Origin: Pseudomonadota bacterium
GTDB taxonomy: Bacteria > Pseudomonadota > Gammaproteobacteria > Burkholderiales > Thiobacillaceae
NCBI GenBank assembly: GCA_021780975.1
Contig: JAJXXS010000218.1
Location: 1 to 6,753 of the forward strand
Direction of reading: 5' to 3'
Length of the DNA: 6,753 nucleotides
The position numbers were made by a program, and so were the translations under genes. How positions within the stretch are numbered: the first letter of the stretch is position 1; the number at the start of each line of letters is the position of its first letter. The notes under the pieces were generated by a model. That model saw only the letters and a program-made list of their open reading frames with translations, was not told the origin of the DNA and did no database searches. Below are positions 6,714 to 6,753 of the stretch, piece after piece.

Positions 6714-6753
6714 AAGGCCGGTGGCGGCGCGTCCTTGGGCAGCAGCACCCACA
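6701..6753 (-). CDS. C-terminal end of a convergent gene, product unknown
   Basis: On the minus strand a frame open to the window edge reads WVLLPKDAPPPALAHN and ends at TGA (6703-6701), 17 bases past the apaH stop. The Pro/Ala-rich tail looks like an ordinary protein end, and the end-to-end spacing suits two convergent genes. Only 16 codons are visible, so no family can be named and chance cannot be excluded. A different minus-strand frame that stays open across this region and back through apaH is judged a shadow. Confidence 0.4.
   Translation of the reverse strand, partial: WVLLPKDAPPPALAHN

Noticed and set aside
5442..6752. 436-residue minus-strand frame covering apaH and part of rsmA
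   Set aside because: It is antisense to two well-recognised genes and becomes Arg/Ala/Pro-rich towards its end. It is not the frame of the proposed convergent gene.

Overview
The window is visibly GC-rich, with strong G/C bias at third codon positions, and looks like chromosomal DNA of a betaproteobacterium or a close relative. This is judged from the style of the RsmA and ApaH proteins (RKRFGQHFL and VPPDAF.PPPKVDSAVVRL in RsmA; GDAQGC, GDLVNRG and GHWSALG in ApaH) and from the abundance of GAF/PAS/GGDEF/EAL signalling proteins. The genus cannot be named from the sequence. No mobile element, CRISPR array, rRNA or tRNA is visible.

Left part (1-1776): the 3' portion of a membrane-anchored diguanylate cyclase gene, its 5' end cut off by the window edge. 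The visible order is extracytoplasmic sensor region, one membrane helix, charged linker, GAF, GGDEF. A 276-base intergenic region follows (1777-2052). It holds short GC-rich palindromes, an AT-rich patch with a duplicated TTAATCA, and a convincing sigma70-type promoter.

Middle (2053-4998): a large soluble PAS-GAF-PAS-PAS-GGDEF-EAL protein in which both the c-di-GMP synthase and phosphodiesterase signatures are intact.

Right part (5057-6683): two housekeeping genes on the same strand, rsmA (16S rRNA dimethyladenosine transferase) and apaH (symmetrical Ap4A hydrolase). They are adjacent, without the apaG gene that separates them in Escherichia coli. The last bases (6701-6753) probably carry the C-terminal end of a convergent gene on the minus strand.

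The four complete or nearly complete plus-strand genes point the same way. The GGDEF-EAL gene, rsmA and apaH are separated by only 58 and 37 bases and could be partly co-transcribed. That would put turnover of two nucleotide signals, c-di-GMP and Ap4A, in one neighbourhood. I see no clearly undescribed system. The most notable points are the paired c-di-GMP enzymes with related GAF modules, the possible c-di-GMP/Ap4A linkage, the missing apaG, and the similar SD-less leaders before rsmA and apaH.
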